6,209 nt of DNA from Betaproteobacteria bacterium UBA931 (GCA_002293615.1 DBDN01000071.1:27614-33822), one strand, 5' to 3'. Counted from the first letter of the stretch, positions 1-6,209 are shown. Translations and numbers: made by a program. Notes: generated by a model from the letters alone, not told the origin.

Positions 1-31
1 GAATTGCTTTCATGAGCACGATATCCGGGAA

Positions 32-135
32 GTTGGGGGACATATTTCTGAATATGCCTTTTGTTTAAATATTGCCCCAATAAAACCAGACGCCGTGAAA
101 GATAAATGTAATGAGTATCCGGGTTGCCCGCCAAC
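32..135. repeat. Imperfect inverted repeat (possible decayed repeat element)
   Basis: The arm GTTGGGGGAC at 32-41 pairs with GCCCGCCAAC at 126-135 at 8 of 10 positions, and weaker similarity continues outward. The right arm is also part of a perfect 6-bp inverted pair, GCCAAC at 130-135 and GTTGGC at 149-154, with a 13-base loop. As a result the two antisense frames here read alike (REVGG on one strand, PDVGG on the other). This could be the remnant of a small palindromic mobile element, or it could be chance. No target-site duplication was identified. Confidence 0.25.
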
Positions 136-311
136 ATCGGGGGAGCTCGTTGGCAACATCTTTGAAACAGCCGGATCTTCAACCTGACGACCCAACGGCT
201 TAAAATACACTTTCTTGTACGCCTCCCAAAAAAATTTCGGAAAAACTCCCGCTTTTTGACGCTGTATAAATGGATCATCAGATTAATTTTTAGTAAATGC
301 GATTCGATATT

Positions 312-339
312 TTTCAAGTTTTTGCGCAATCGGTATACT
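312..339 (+). promoter_or_regulatory. Possible mpl promoter
   Basis: TATACT at 334-339 is a good match to a sigma-70 -10 box and lies 33 bases before the mpl ATG. The matching -35 position, around TTTCAA at 312-317 (spacing 16), is poor. No clear Shine-Dalgarno sequence precedes the mpl start. This is a pattern match only. Confidence 0.3.
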
Positions 340-372
340 GAAGGTACCCTTTTTCTATTCGCTCAGTAAAAT

Positions 373-1752
373 ATGCATATCCACATTGTCGGCATCGGCG
401 GCACTTTTATGGGCGGTCTTGCGGCGCTTGCACAAACGCAAGGGCATCATGTCACCGGCTGCGATGCTCAGATGTATCTGCCAATGTCCACGCAACTGGA
501 AAAACTCGGCATCACCGCCGTTGCCGGTTATGACCCAAAGCAACTTGATTCTGTCGCTCATGGCGCAGATATGTTTGTCATTGGTAACGCACTTTCGCGC
601 GGTAATCCGTTGGTAGAAGCGATTCTTGATCGTAACTTGCCCTATACTTCCGGTCCGCAATGGCTGGCGGAAAATATTCTACGGCAGCCAAATGGTGAAA
701 ACACACGCAAGGTATTGGCCGTCGCCGGCACTCATGGTAAAACTACCACCGCATCAATGCTGGCCTGGATCCTTGAATCTGCCGGGTTTAACCCAAGTTT
801 CTTAATCGGCGGTATTCCTAACGGTTTTAATATTTCGGCGCGGCTGACCGATAGTCGCTTTTTCGTTATCGAAGCCGATGAATACGACACTGCCTTTTTT
901 GACAAACGCCCCAAGTTTATCCATTACCGCCCCCATATCGTGGTTTTGAATAACCTTGAATTCGATCATGCCGACATCTTCCCCGATCTGGCTGCGATCG
1001 AAACCCAGTTTCATTACTTTGTGCGTACCGTGCCGGTATCCGGGCACCTGATAAGCAACGCCGAAAGCGAAGCATTAAAACGTGTATTGAATCGCGGTGT
1101 ATGGAGCGATGTGGAAACTTTCGGCGAAAGCCCTGCTTCCGCTTGGCGGCTTGGCAGCAATAACGCCGTTTTCTATTTAAACAAAAATGTCGGTACTTTA
1201 GCGCTGCCACAGCTTGGTCGCATGAACCAGATGAATGCGTTGGCGGCATTGGCCGCCGCATACCATGCTGGTATCGCTGTCAACAAAGCGCTTATGGCTC
1301 TGGCAGAGTTTCCCGGTGTGGCAAGACGTATGCAAATACGCGCTGTCGTCAACAATGTCACCGTTTACGATGATTTTGCTCATCATCCGACCGCGATTGC
1401 CGAAACGTTGAAAGCGTTACGCCAACAAGTTGGCAATGCGCGTATTCTTGCTGTTTTTGAGCCGCGCTCCAATACCATGAAGCTGGGTACGATGAAAGCG
1501 GCGCTGCCCGACAGCCTACGACTTGCCGATCTGGTGTTCTGCTTTTCAGGCGGCTTAGACTGGGATGCGCAAGAAACACTGGCTCCGCTTGGGCGGCGCG
1601 CGCAAACCTATACCGATCTTGATACGCTGATCGCCGCGATACAACGCGAGGCGCAAAGCGGTGACCATATTCTAATTATGAGCAACGGCAGCTTTGGCGG
1701 AATCCATGAAAGCATGATCAAAAGCCTGGAAAGCGCTGCACTTAATCTATAA
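373..1752 (+). CDS. mpl: Mpl, UDP-MurNAc:tripeptide ligase (peptidoglycan recycling)
   Basis: This cytoplasmic Mur-type ligase uses ATP to join the recovered tripeptide L-Ala-gamma-D-Glu-meso-DAP to UDP-MurNAc, returning cell-wall fragments to peptidoglycan synthesis. The 459-residue product is the usual length for the family. The N-terminal Rossmann motif (GIGGTFMGG, residues 7-15) is nearly that of E. coli Mpl. The ATP-binding loop AGTHGKTT lies at 118-125, and the Mpl signature EADEYDTAFFDKRPKF at 167-182 is followed by NNLEFDHADIF at 193-203. DDFAHHPTAI, around residue 333, marks the C-terminal Mur ligase domain. The start at 373 fits this alignment despite lacking a clear ribosome binding site. 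MurC is the nearest paralogue, but the signature favours Mpl. The gene appears to stand alone and faces the lipoprotein operon tail to tail. Confidence 0.97.
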   Translation: MHIHIVGIGGTFMGGLAALAQTQGHHVTGCDAQMYLPMSTQLEKLGITAVAGYDPKQLDSVAHGADMFVIGNALSRGNPLVEAILDRNLPYTSGPQWLAENILRQPNGENTRKVLAVAGTHGKTTTASMLAWILESAGFNPSFLIGGIPNGFNISARLTDSRFFVIEADEYDTAFFDKRPKFIHYRPHIVVLNNLEFDHADIFPDLAAIETQFHYFVRTVPVSGHLISNAESEALKRVLNRGVWSDVETFGESPASAWRLGSNNAVFYLNKNVGTLALPQLGRMNQMNALAALAAAYHAGIAVNKALMALAEFPGVARRMQIRAVVNNVTVYDDFAHHPTAIAETLKALRQQVGNARILAVFEPRSNTMKLGTMKAALPDSLRLADLVFCFSGGLDWDAQETLAPLGRRAQTYTDLDTLIAAIQREAQSGDHILIMSNGSFGGIHESMIKSLESAALNL

Positions 1753-1761
1753 AAAAACGGG

Positions 1762-2454
1762 TTAAAACGCATCTTTATCCTGCAAATAAAGCGCATCATA
1801 AGGACCCGCGGGCAGGCCTTGACCACTCCAATAAACTGAAAAAGTATTCGCCTGTTTGGCCAACGGAATATAACGCGGCGAAGCCCGTTCGACAGCAGCC
1901 TCAATAGAATTGACCACCACCTGAGCAAGCAACCCGACCAATCCACCGCCAGTATTATAGTTGCTTCCGGTTGAGTATGTATGCGTTTGCTGATTTTGCC
2001 AAAGCTCCTGCCCGGTTTTCCCACTTTTAAGCACATAACGCAACTCTACCGTCACTTGCGTCGAGAGAACGGCGTATGCCGCCTCCCAACGCTCTATCGA
2101 AACGTAAAGCACAGCATCCGCGCCAAAAAGATTGGCAAGGATAACCGGATCACTTTCATGAACAAGATCCGCGTCGGACAATCCGTCATCGTTCAGAATT
2201 TGCTGAACCATGAAAACTGGGAAGACATAATAGCCACGCTCCGCAATCGGTGCAGCAATAGTGGAGAGAAAATAATCCGGCGCGTCAATCTCTACGCTTT
2301 TGTTGATGGCGGGTACGATCAAAATAGAACGTGGATTTTCTGCACGGAAGGCTTCATAATCTTTTTTAGCAACTGTTTGCTGCGGTGTCGCGCAGGCGAC
2401 CAATAGAAGCGCGACTAAAACATAAAGTGCGCCATTTAAAAAAAGTCTATTCAT
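1762..2454 (-). CDS. DUF799 (GNA1162-type) putative lipoprotein
   Basis: The 230-residue product has a short charged start (MNR), a hydrophobic core and a lipobox LVAC with Cys21, so it should be a lipidated envelope protein. The mature part matches the DUF799 family, whose known member is the meningococcal antigen GNA1162. Visible family features are SILIVPAINKS at 43-53, an alpha/beta region to about 150 with LFGADAVLYVSIE at 109-121, then the ELRYVLKSGKTGQELW segment at 137-152. A Gly/Asn/Thr-rich stretch at 160-172 precedes a helix. The molecular function is unknown; a part in an outer-membrane transport complex is inferred from its CsgG-family neighbour. An upstream in-frame extension to 2601 lies inside the preceding gene. 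ATG 2454 is preferred because it begins the signal peptide and overlaps the DUF4810 stop by 8 bp. No Shine-Dalgarno is evident, so coupled translation is likely. Last gene of the operon. Confidence 0.88.
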   Translation of the reverse strand: MNRLFLNGALYVLVALLLVACATPQQTVAKKDYEAFRAENPRSILIVPAINKSVEIDAPDYFLSTIAAPIAERGYYVFPVFMVQQILNDDGLSDADLVHESDPVILANLFGADAVLYVSIERWEAAYAVLSTQVTVELRYVLKSGKTGQELWQNQQTHTYSTGSNYNTGGGLVGLLAQVVVNSIEAAVERASPRYIPLAKQANTFSVYWSGQGLPAGPYDALYLQDKDAF

Positions 2455-2968
2455 CGTCAGAATTGAGAGATTTTGGTGCTTCAGGAATATGGGGACCGTT
2501 ATTTTCCTGGATGATGTCTGATTGCGTCGATTTTTTCTCGGAAGGGTTTTGGTCTTTTGATGAAAGAGGCAACAACCGATTTTCATTTCGGGCCACGGCA
2601 ATCATTTTATCCATAAACGAAACCGCCTCCGGCCAAGCCTCTCGTTCCAATGAAAAATAATGTACCGCCTCATCGGAACGATTGTTCATCAAGAGCAAAT
2701 AACCATACTCCGCATAAAATCCCGGCGGAACTTTTGTGTTTTTCTGCTTAGCGTTATCAAATACAAGTTTCAACACCGCCATATATTCGCCTAAATCTGT
2801 CGGTGATTTATAATGTTGATACAGAGCGGTTTCGTAATTTCCCCATTCATACTTCGTCGTCCGTGTGGTGCTGCAGCCTATCGTCATCAACAATGCCGAC
2901 ACGATGGCGCCTGAGGCAATATATTTAAACATTGCTGTATATACAACCCGCTTTCCGGTTAAAGTCAT
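2447..2968 (-). CDS. DUF4810 putative lipoprotein
   Basis: This 173-residue product contains a DUF4810-type domain: YEWGNYETALY at 40-50, VPPGFYAEYGYLLL at 80-93, and a repeat-like helix pair DEAVHYFSLEREAWPEAVSFM at 99-119, which resembles a TPR-type hairpin. Function is unknown; the family usually sits between a CsgG-type gene and a DUF799 gene, as here. The signal peptide ends at Cys32 with TIGC, a slightly atypical lipobox. The start is ambiguous. ATG 2968 overlaps the upstream stop as ATGA. An internal ATG at 2932 gives a more typical 19-residue lipoprotein leader, and neither has a good ribosome binding site. After about residue 128 there is a hydrophilic tail rich in Ser, Lys, Asp, Asn and Pro that looks disordered. 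It ends in an 8-bp overlap with the DUF799 gene. Confidence 0.85.
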   Translation of the reverse strand: MTLTGKRVVYTAMFKYIASGAIVSALLMTIGCSTTRTTKYEWGNYETALYQHYKSPTDLGEYMAVLKLVFDNAKQKNTKVPPGFYAEYGYLLLMNNRSDEAVHYFSLEREAWPEAVSFMDKMIAVARNENRLLPLSSKDQNPSEKKSTQSDIIQENNGPHIPEAPKSLNSDDE

Positions 2969-3300
2969 TCGCGTGAAAATTTCGGTACCTGAAGTTCAAT
3001 ACGCTTTGTTTCACCTGTTGAAACAAAAATCTTCTCGAAATAAAAAACAGTGCCATCCTTCATGATCGTGACTTCATGAAACCCTTCTTCAAGCGTCAAT
3101 GTTTGATGGGTACCATCGAATAAACTGGCGTCGCCGACGCTTTTCCCATCAATGACCAAAACAGACGCAGCGGGTGCCCCGATAACGGCTAACGTCGGTC
3201 GTTCGCCGCCGACATTGATGTTAGTCGTCGGAAGTCCGCAAGCGAATAAAGTACTTGCTGCCAAAGCGAGTATCAGCAAAAAATAAATCGGTCGAGTCAT
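2965..3300 (-). CDS. Small putative lipoprotein with PEGA-like beta domain
   Basis: The product is 111 residues. A hydrophobic leader ends in LFAC with Cys21, predicting a lipoprotein of about 91 mature residues. The mature part looks all-beta: APAASVLVIDGKSVGDA at 42-58 resembles the start of a PEGA domain, where a small strand displays a short ligand-like turn. Then come LTLEEGFHEVTIMKDG and FVSTGETKRIEL, the usual ending of such domains. I infer this from pattern and claim no family assignment. PEGA-type domains often bind or brace envelope structures. Its start overlaps the CsgG-family stop as ATGA, with GGAG at 3309-3312 (minus strand) 8 bases before the ATG. Its own stop overlaps the DUF4810 start by 4 bp. 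It is probably an accessory part of the same complex. Confidence 0.78.
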   Translation of the reverse strand: MTRPIYFLLILALAASTLFACGLPTTNINVGGERPTLAVIGAPAASVLVIDGKSVGDASLFDGTHQTLTLEEGFHEVTIMKDGTVFYFEKIFVSTGETKRIELQVPKFSRE

Positions 3301-4265
3301 TGTTTTTTCTCCATGGGTTCAGCCACAAAGACTACGGCATTCTCCGGTATCGTCCCCGACATCAGTGTGGCAACAGCACCCTCATTCGTATCGCTATCAC
3401 CAAACAAACCGGTAACTTGCAGCCTGCCAACAAGTTGTGGCGGCAAATCGATCATAAATCCTGTTGAGGGATTTTTTATCTGTTCACCGGATCTAAATAC
3501 CTGAAACTGATCGCCTATTTTCACGCCCTGCCGTCCTCCCGCCGCGATAAATACCTGATCGCCATCCACCTTCAAGATACTGGCACGCCAAGACTGCTCG
3601 TTGAGCTTGGTCAGCATTTTGCCAAGCACATCAGAAATCGCAGCGGAAATCGCACGGTCGTTTAATGTGCCATCGTAGTCAGCGCGGCTTCCATAACCCA
3701 AAACGTCCCCTGACTCCGTGCTGGCGGATCCCACTCCCGATGCAGAAAAGAATGCCCTGCCGGTAGTGACATCAACCAAGCGTATTTCTACTTTTGCTTC
3801 TGCCGTTTGCACTTTGGTGGAACTCAAAAAACCGCGCACGCCCTTTGTATTGCGACCAAACTCTGTGATGGCCCCGACAATCAACGTATCAGCGCCAATT
3901 AAATCCTTTTTATCCTGAACCAACGCTTTTTCTTCGAGTACGATGTCCATATCACTACGTTCAAGAATGAGAAACTGGTTCGTTTCGATCAAACGGCTCG
4001 CCATAATATCCGATGCCTGTTTGCCCAAGGGATTGTGACGTTCATCGACTTGAAGCGTACGCCCATATCGGGTTTCGTTGGTAAAGCGACCGACGGCGAT
4101 TTTCCTTTTAAGTACCTTTTGAGGCATGGTTTGCACCGCTTTTTGCTGATCGGCCTGCTCCATACGAGAAACACCACTGTCCACTTTTGTTGGCGGCGTT
4201 GTTACCGTGGCACACCCGGCAAAGCACAATGTAATTAAAATTAGAAAATATAGGCGTAATGTCAT
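3297..4265 (-). CDS. CsgG-family outer-membrane lipoprotein with FlgT-like C-terminus
   Basis: CsgG forms an oligomeric outer-membrane pore that exports curli subunits; relatives occur in many operons without curli. This 322-residue product has a leader ending FAGC (Cys18; Phe at -3 is atypical). The CsgG-type domain covers about 55-225: KIAVGRFTNETRYGR, ASDIMASRLIETNQFLILER, GADTLIVGAITEFG and AEAKVEIRLVDVTTGRAFFS. The last part corresponds to the membrane hairpin region. Residues 226-318 go beyond the usual CsgG length and resemble the C-terminal domain of flagellar assembly protein FlgT (ILKVDGDQVFIAAGGRQGVKIGD). The ORF extends upstream to 4367, but ATG 4265 begins the signal peptide. No convincing Shine-Dalgarno is present. 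First gene of the four-gene operon. Without csgA, csgB, csgE or csgF in view, curli export is not supported; another pore or envelope role is likelier. Confidence 0.85.
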   Translation of the reverse strand: MTLRLYFLILITLCFAGCATVTTPPTKVDSGVSRMEQADQQKAVQTMPQKVLKRKIAVGRFTNETRYGRTLQVDERHNPLGKQASDIMASRLIETNQFLILERSDMDIVLEEKALVQDKKDLIGADTLIVGAITEFGRNTKGVRGFLSSTKVQTAEAKVEIRLVDVTTGRAFFSASGVGSASTESGDVLGYGSRADYDGTLNDRAISAAISDVLGKMLTKLNEQSWRASILKVDGDQVFIAAGGRQGVKIGDQFQVFRSGEQIKNPSTGFMIDLPPQLVGRLQVTGLFGDSDTNEGAVATLMSGTIPENAVVFVAEPMEKKQ

Positions 4266-4446
4266 TGGGAATTGGTAAAAAAAGGGGTATTGATATGTAA
4301 TTCTAACAACCAAATGCAGATATTGTCGATAAAGGCTTTCAAGAAACAGTTTTATTTGCTTGAACATAAAATATTCATTATCTGTATCTCAAAGAAAATC
4401 CATAATCCGCTAGAATAATTAATTATCTTTTTAAACCAACTTTCAT
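4266..4446. promoter_or_regulatory. Divergent intergenic region of the two operons
   Basis: This 181-bp AT-rich gap separates the minus-strand lipoprotein operon from the plus-strand APE-type operon, so promoters for both should lie here. On the plus strand TAGAAT at 4411-4416 is the best -10-like hexamer, 30 bases before the start at 4447, but no -35 lies at the right spacing. TTGAAC at 4360-4365 resembles a -35 without a good partner. On the minus strand I see no convincing pair. No rho-independent terminator is evident. Confidence 0.45.
4415..4426. promoter_or_regulatory. AT-rich 12-bp palindrome, possible operator
   Basis: ATAATTAATTAT is a perfect 12-bp palindrome ending 20 bases before the ATG at 4447 and overlapping the TAGAAT hexamer at 4411-4416. 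Placement over a core promoter would suit a repressor site. AT-only palindromes also arise easily by chance in such DNA. Confidence 0.3.
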
Positions 4447-5169
4447 ATGTTTTCTTTTTCCTGTCAATACTGGAGCGCTTGGGCACCGTCACTGGAGAAT
4501 GAGACTGCATGGCGGGCGTGGATAAAAAAACCTTATCCTATTAGGGAGACACATCCCGCGGCCGTTACGGAAATGCCCGCTCTGTTGCGACGGCGCGCCC
4601 ACCGTTTAGGGCGAGCGGCGTTAAAAGTACTTTACTCGCCGCAACTTAATTATATCGATCAACCTATTATTTTCTGTAGCCGCCACGGCGAGGTAGAGCG
4701 CTCATTATCGTTGCAACAATCTCTGACCAGAGAGGATCATGTTTCGCCACAAGAATTCAGTATGTCCGTTCACAACGCTATTCCCGGCCTATTTTCTATT
4801 GCCCGGGGCATCCCGGCAAAAATTACTGCGATTGCATCGGAAAATGCGCTGGCACTGAGTGGCTTGCAGGAAGCATTGGCGCAACTTGCAGAAGAGCCGG
4901 AAAAACCTCGGGCTCTCATTTTTTGTGATGCACCTTTACCTTCTCTTTTTGCCCCATTTCTGGAAAATGAGCCTTTTTGCTATGCTTTTGCGTTAATCAT
5001 TACCTGCGGAAACAATTTTATGCTTGAGCGGCGGACGGTACCTCAAACAGCAACGCAACCTTCCACAGCAAGTATTTCTGCATTACCTCTTTTGCAATTT
5101 ATCCTCGACGAGCAAAAGCGGTGTATACCATTATCCGCTGACGGGTGCTGGCAGGCTGTTCGATATTAA
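4447..5169 (+). CDS. APE-type ketosynthase-like chain length factor (PF13723), ApeC-like
   Basis: The 240-residue product matches the short ketosynthase-like proteins found at the start of aryl polyene clusters, which pair with the active ketosynthase and act as chain-length factors. Recognisable parts are the opening QYWSAWAPSLENETAWRAW (7-25), typical of these proteins, and EFSMSVHNAIPGLFSIARG at 103-121, where the ketosynthase fold is most conserved. A PRALIFCDAPLP strand follows at 154-165. It is far shorter than a full ketosynthase (about 400 residues) and has no complete catalytic Cys-His-His arrangement visible, so it is probably non-catalytic alone. Its ape gene assignment is from memory of E. 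coli and Xenorhabdus clusters. No clear Shine-Dalgarno precedes it; the start is chosen from the family N-terminus. First gene of the plus-strand operon; the acyltransferase follows after 38 bases. Confidence 0.82.
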   Translation: MFSFSCQYWSAWAPSLENETAWRAWIKKPYPIRETHPAAVTEMPALLRRRAHRLGRAALKVLYSPQLNYIDQPIIFCSRHGEVERSLSLQQSLTREDHVSPQEFSMSVHNAIPGLFSIARGIPAKITAIASENALALSGLQEALAQLAEEPEKPRALIFCDAPLPSLFAPFLENEPFCYAFALIITCGNNFMLERRTVPQTATQPSTASISALPLLQFILDEQKRCIPLSADGCWQAVRY

Positions 5170-5207
5170 ATTGCAAAAAAGGTACCGGCATCGCCTATGA
5201 AAAAACC

Positions 5208-5996
5208 ATGAGCATCAAACAACTTTACAGGATGGTTGCTACAGCTTTTTGCTTCGCCTTATTTGGTTTGGGCGGTTTGTGTGTTTTATTGTTGGTTTTT
5301 CCCGTTCTCCGGATTTTATCTCTAGGCAGAGACCGGCAGCAGCGCAGCGCACGTGTCATCATACATTTCTCATTTCGCTTGTTCTGCTGGGTCATGACAA
5401 AGATGGGTGTACTTACTTACGAAGTGCATGGAAAAGAAAAGTTACGGCGCAATGGGCAATTTATCGTAGCCAACCACCCTTCGTTGATTGATGTGGTGTT
5501 TTTGATCAGCATGATTGAGAATCCAGTATGCGTTGTTAAAAAGGATGTATGGCGAAACCCGTTCATGGTTGGCGCGGTCCATTTATGCGGCTTTATTTGC
5601 AATGACATCGGGGTTAAATTGGTAGAAGATTGCGTCAACGCCGTACAAAAAGGCAATAACCTCATAATTTTCCCGGAAGGAACCCGAACGCGTGATATTT
5701 TCCTGCATAATAAAACGTTGAACCCATTGCGCCGAGGTACTGCCCAAATCGTACTGCGTGGTAATTTAACGCTAACCCCCGTTATTATTACAGTTTCAGA
5801 GCCAATGCTCGCCAAACACAAAGCGTGGTATCAGGTGCCCAAAACGTGCCCTCATTTTACGATCTCTGTTCTAGATGATGTCGCAGCTTGTCGCTGGTTG
5901 ACGCCTACAAGGTCTCAAGGGCGTACGGTTCGGAAATTTACTGAGGAGCTTTCCTCGTTTTTGACTCAGGAGGTTAAACGGCAATGGTCACGCTGA
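5208..5996 (+). CDS. PlsC-type acyltransferase of the APE-type cluster
   Basis: The 262-residue product is a membrane-associated acyltransferase of the 1-acyl-glycerol-3-phosphate family. The catalytic motif HPSLID (H90, D95) and the phosphate-binding motif FPEGTRTR (155-162) are intact. A hydrophobic segment at about 11-37 should anchor it to the inner membrane. In aryl polyene clusters this position is taken by an acyltransferase thought to attach the polyene to a lipid or other carrier; the substrate here is inferred, not shown. Start choice: ATG 5208 begins a typical N-terminus (MSIKQLYRM). An in-frame GTG at 5145 would add 21 residues and overlap the previous gene. No good ribosome binding site is seen for either. 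The end overlaps the acyl carrier protein start by 13 bp, consistent with one operon. Confidence 0.88.
   Translation: MSIKQLYRMVATAFCFALFGLGGLCVLLLVFPVLRILSLGRDRQQRSARVIIHFSFRLFCWVMTKMGVLTYEVHGKEKLRRNGQFIVANHPSLIDVVFLISMIENPVCVVKKDVWRNPFMVGAVHLCGFICNDIGVKLVEDCVNAVQKGNNLIIFPEGTRTRDIFLHNKTLNPLRRGTAQIVLRGNLTLTPVIITVSEPMLAKHKAWYQVPKTCPHFTISVLDDVAACRWLTPTRSQGRTVRKFTEELSSFLTQEVKRQWSR
5968..5973 (+). promoter_or_regulatory. Ribosome binding site of the acyl carrier protein
   Basis: AGGAGG lies inside the acyltransferase reading frame, 10 bases before the ATG at 5984. It is the strongest Shine-Dalgarno sequence in the window and supports that start. Confidence 0.75.
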
Positions 5997-6209
5997 CAGA
6001 TGAGATTAAATCTTTGATTATCGAGACATTGAATCTCGAAGATATTTCACTGGACGACATAGAAGCAGACGCCCCTCTTTTTGGTGATGGGCTAGGCTTG
6101 GATTCTATCGATGCGCTGGAACTGGGCGTTGCTTTGCACAAGCGTTACGGCTTGACACTTTCGGCCGAATCCGAGGAGGCTCGCCAACACTTTGCTTCGA
6201 TAGCGCATC
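5984..6209 (+). CDS. Acyl carrier protein (partial, runs off the window edge)
   Basis: About 75 residues are visible and the reading frame is open to the window end. The motif GLDSIDALELG at 38-48 contains the serine (Ser41) that should carry the phosphopantetheine arm, followed by a helix (VALHKRYGLTL) typical of acyl carrier proteins. It would hold the growing acyl chain for the ketosynthase, ketoreductase and dehydratase steps. APE clusters usually carry two such genes in tandem at this place; only one is visible. The start at 5984 is backed by AGGAGG and a 13-bp overlap with the acyltransferase gene. The C-terminus lies beyond the window. Confidence 0.92.
   Translation, partial: MVTLTDEIKSLIIETLNLEDISLDDIEADAPLFGDGLGLDSIDALELGVALHKRYGLTLSAESEEARQHFASIAH

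Larger units (their letters stand above)
1..372. other. Left-edge gap upstream of mpl with no supported gene
   Basis: No gene can be supported here. On the plus strand a frame is open from the window edge to a TGA at 185-187 and could be the tail of a gene entering from the left (it ends ...NIFETAGSST). On the minus strand a frame is open from about 283 to a stop near 10, but its first usable start is a GTG at 210. It includes stretches such as FFWEAYKKVYFKPLGRQ. The two frames overlap antisense, so at most one is real, and neither matches a family I know. From about 190 to 372 the DNA is AT-rich and non-coding in appearance, and it must hold the mpl promoter. The minus-strand frame may be a decayed gene or part of a repeat. 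Confidence 0.5.

Noticed and set aside
123..157. Integron attC-like site from the CAAC...GTTG pairs
   Set aside because: The spacing and the RYYYAAC/GTTRRRY core consensus do not fit, and no integron gene cassettes are seen.
1753..1761. Rho-independent terminator between mpl and the convergent operon
   Set aside because: A run of seven A on the plus strand is present, but I found no stable hairpin beside it on either strand.
1608..2036. 142-residue minus-strand frame
   Set aside because: It spans the 3' ends of mpl and the DUF799 gene in other frames, with an Arg/Cys/Trp-rich composition typical of a shadow frame.
1981..2406. 141-residue plus-strand open frame
   Set aside because: It lies fully antisense inside the DUF799 gene, which has a recognised family and a signal peptide; the frame has no recognisable features.
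3297..4265. Curli biogenesis role for the CsgG-family gene
   Set aside because: No curli subunit, nucleator or CsgE/CsgF gene is present, and the neighbours match the DUF4810/DUF799 locus instead.
343..5186. Five GGTACC sites (343, 2984, 3109, 5037, 5181), more than the 1-2 expected
   Set aside because: The excess is small and the sites lie in unrelated places, several inside genes; it may be chance.

Overview
The window suggests a Gram-negative proteobacterium, probably gamma or beta. The evidence is a peptidoglycan-recycling Mpl ligase, four consecutive lipoprotein-type signal peptides in one operon, and the start of an aryl-polyene-type (APE) pigment gene cluster. Base composition is moderate, with AT-rich gaps between genes. 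The species cannot be named from this sequence.

Layout. Bases 1-372 hold no gene I can support. They contain two competing degenerate open frames and an imperfect inverted repeat, then an AT-rich stretch leading to mpl. Bases 373-1752 (+) encode a full-length Mpl. Convergent with it, only 9 bp away, is a four-gene minus-strand operon (4265 down to 1762). In transcription order it encodes a CsgG-family lipoprotein with a C-terminal FlgT-like extension, a 111-residue lipoprotein with a PEGA-like beta domain, a DUF4810 lipoprotein and a DUF799 (GNA1162-type) lipoprotein. Neighbouring genes overlap by 4, 4 and 8 bp, so they are probably translationally coupled. The CsgG, DUF4810 and DUF799 genes match an order I recall from Neisseria; the small lipoprotein between them is the less usual part. 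No curli genes are visible, so this is unlikely to be a curli system. An uncharacterised envelope or outer-membrane complex is the better guess.

A 181-bp gap (4266-4446) separates this operon from a divergent plus-strand operon. It contains an AT-rich 12-bp palindrome and only weak promoter-like sequences. The plus-strand operon begins with a ketosynthase-like chain-length-factor protein (PF13723 type), a PlsC-type acyltransferase (HX4D and FPEGTR motifs) and an acyl carrier protein with the phosphopantetheine serine, which the window edge cuts off. This order is the one typical of the 5' end of APE clusters. These make membrane-anchored polyene carboxylic acids that protect against oxidative stress. 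The remaining APE genes would lie beyond base 6209.

The best candidates for something poorly described are the coupled four-lipoprotein operon, its small PEGA-like member, and its position back to back with an APE locus.
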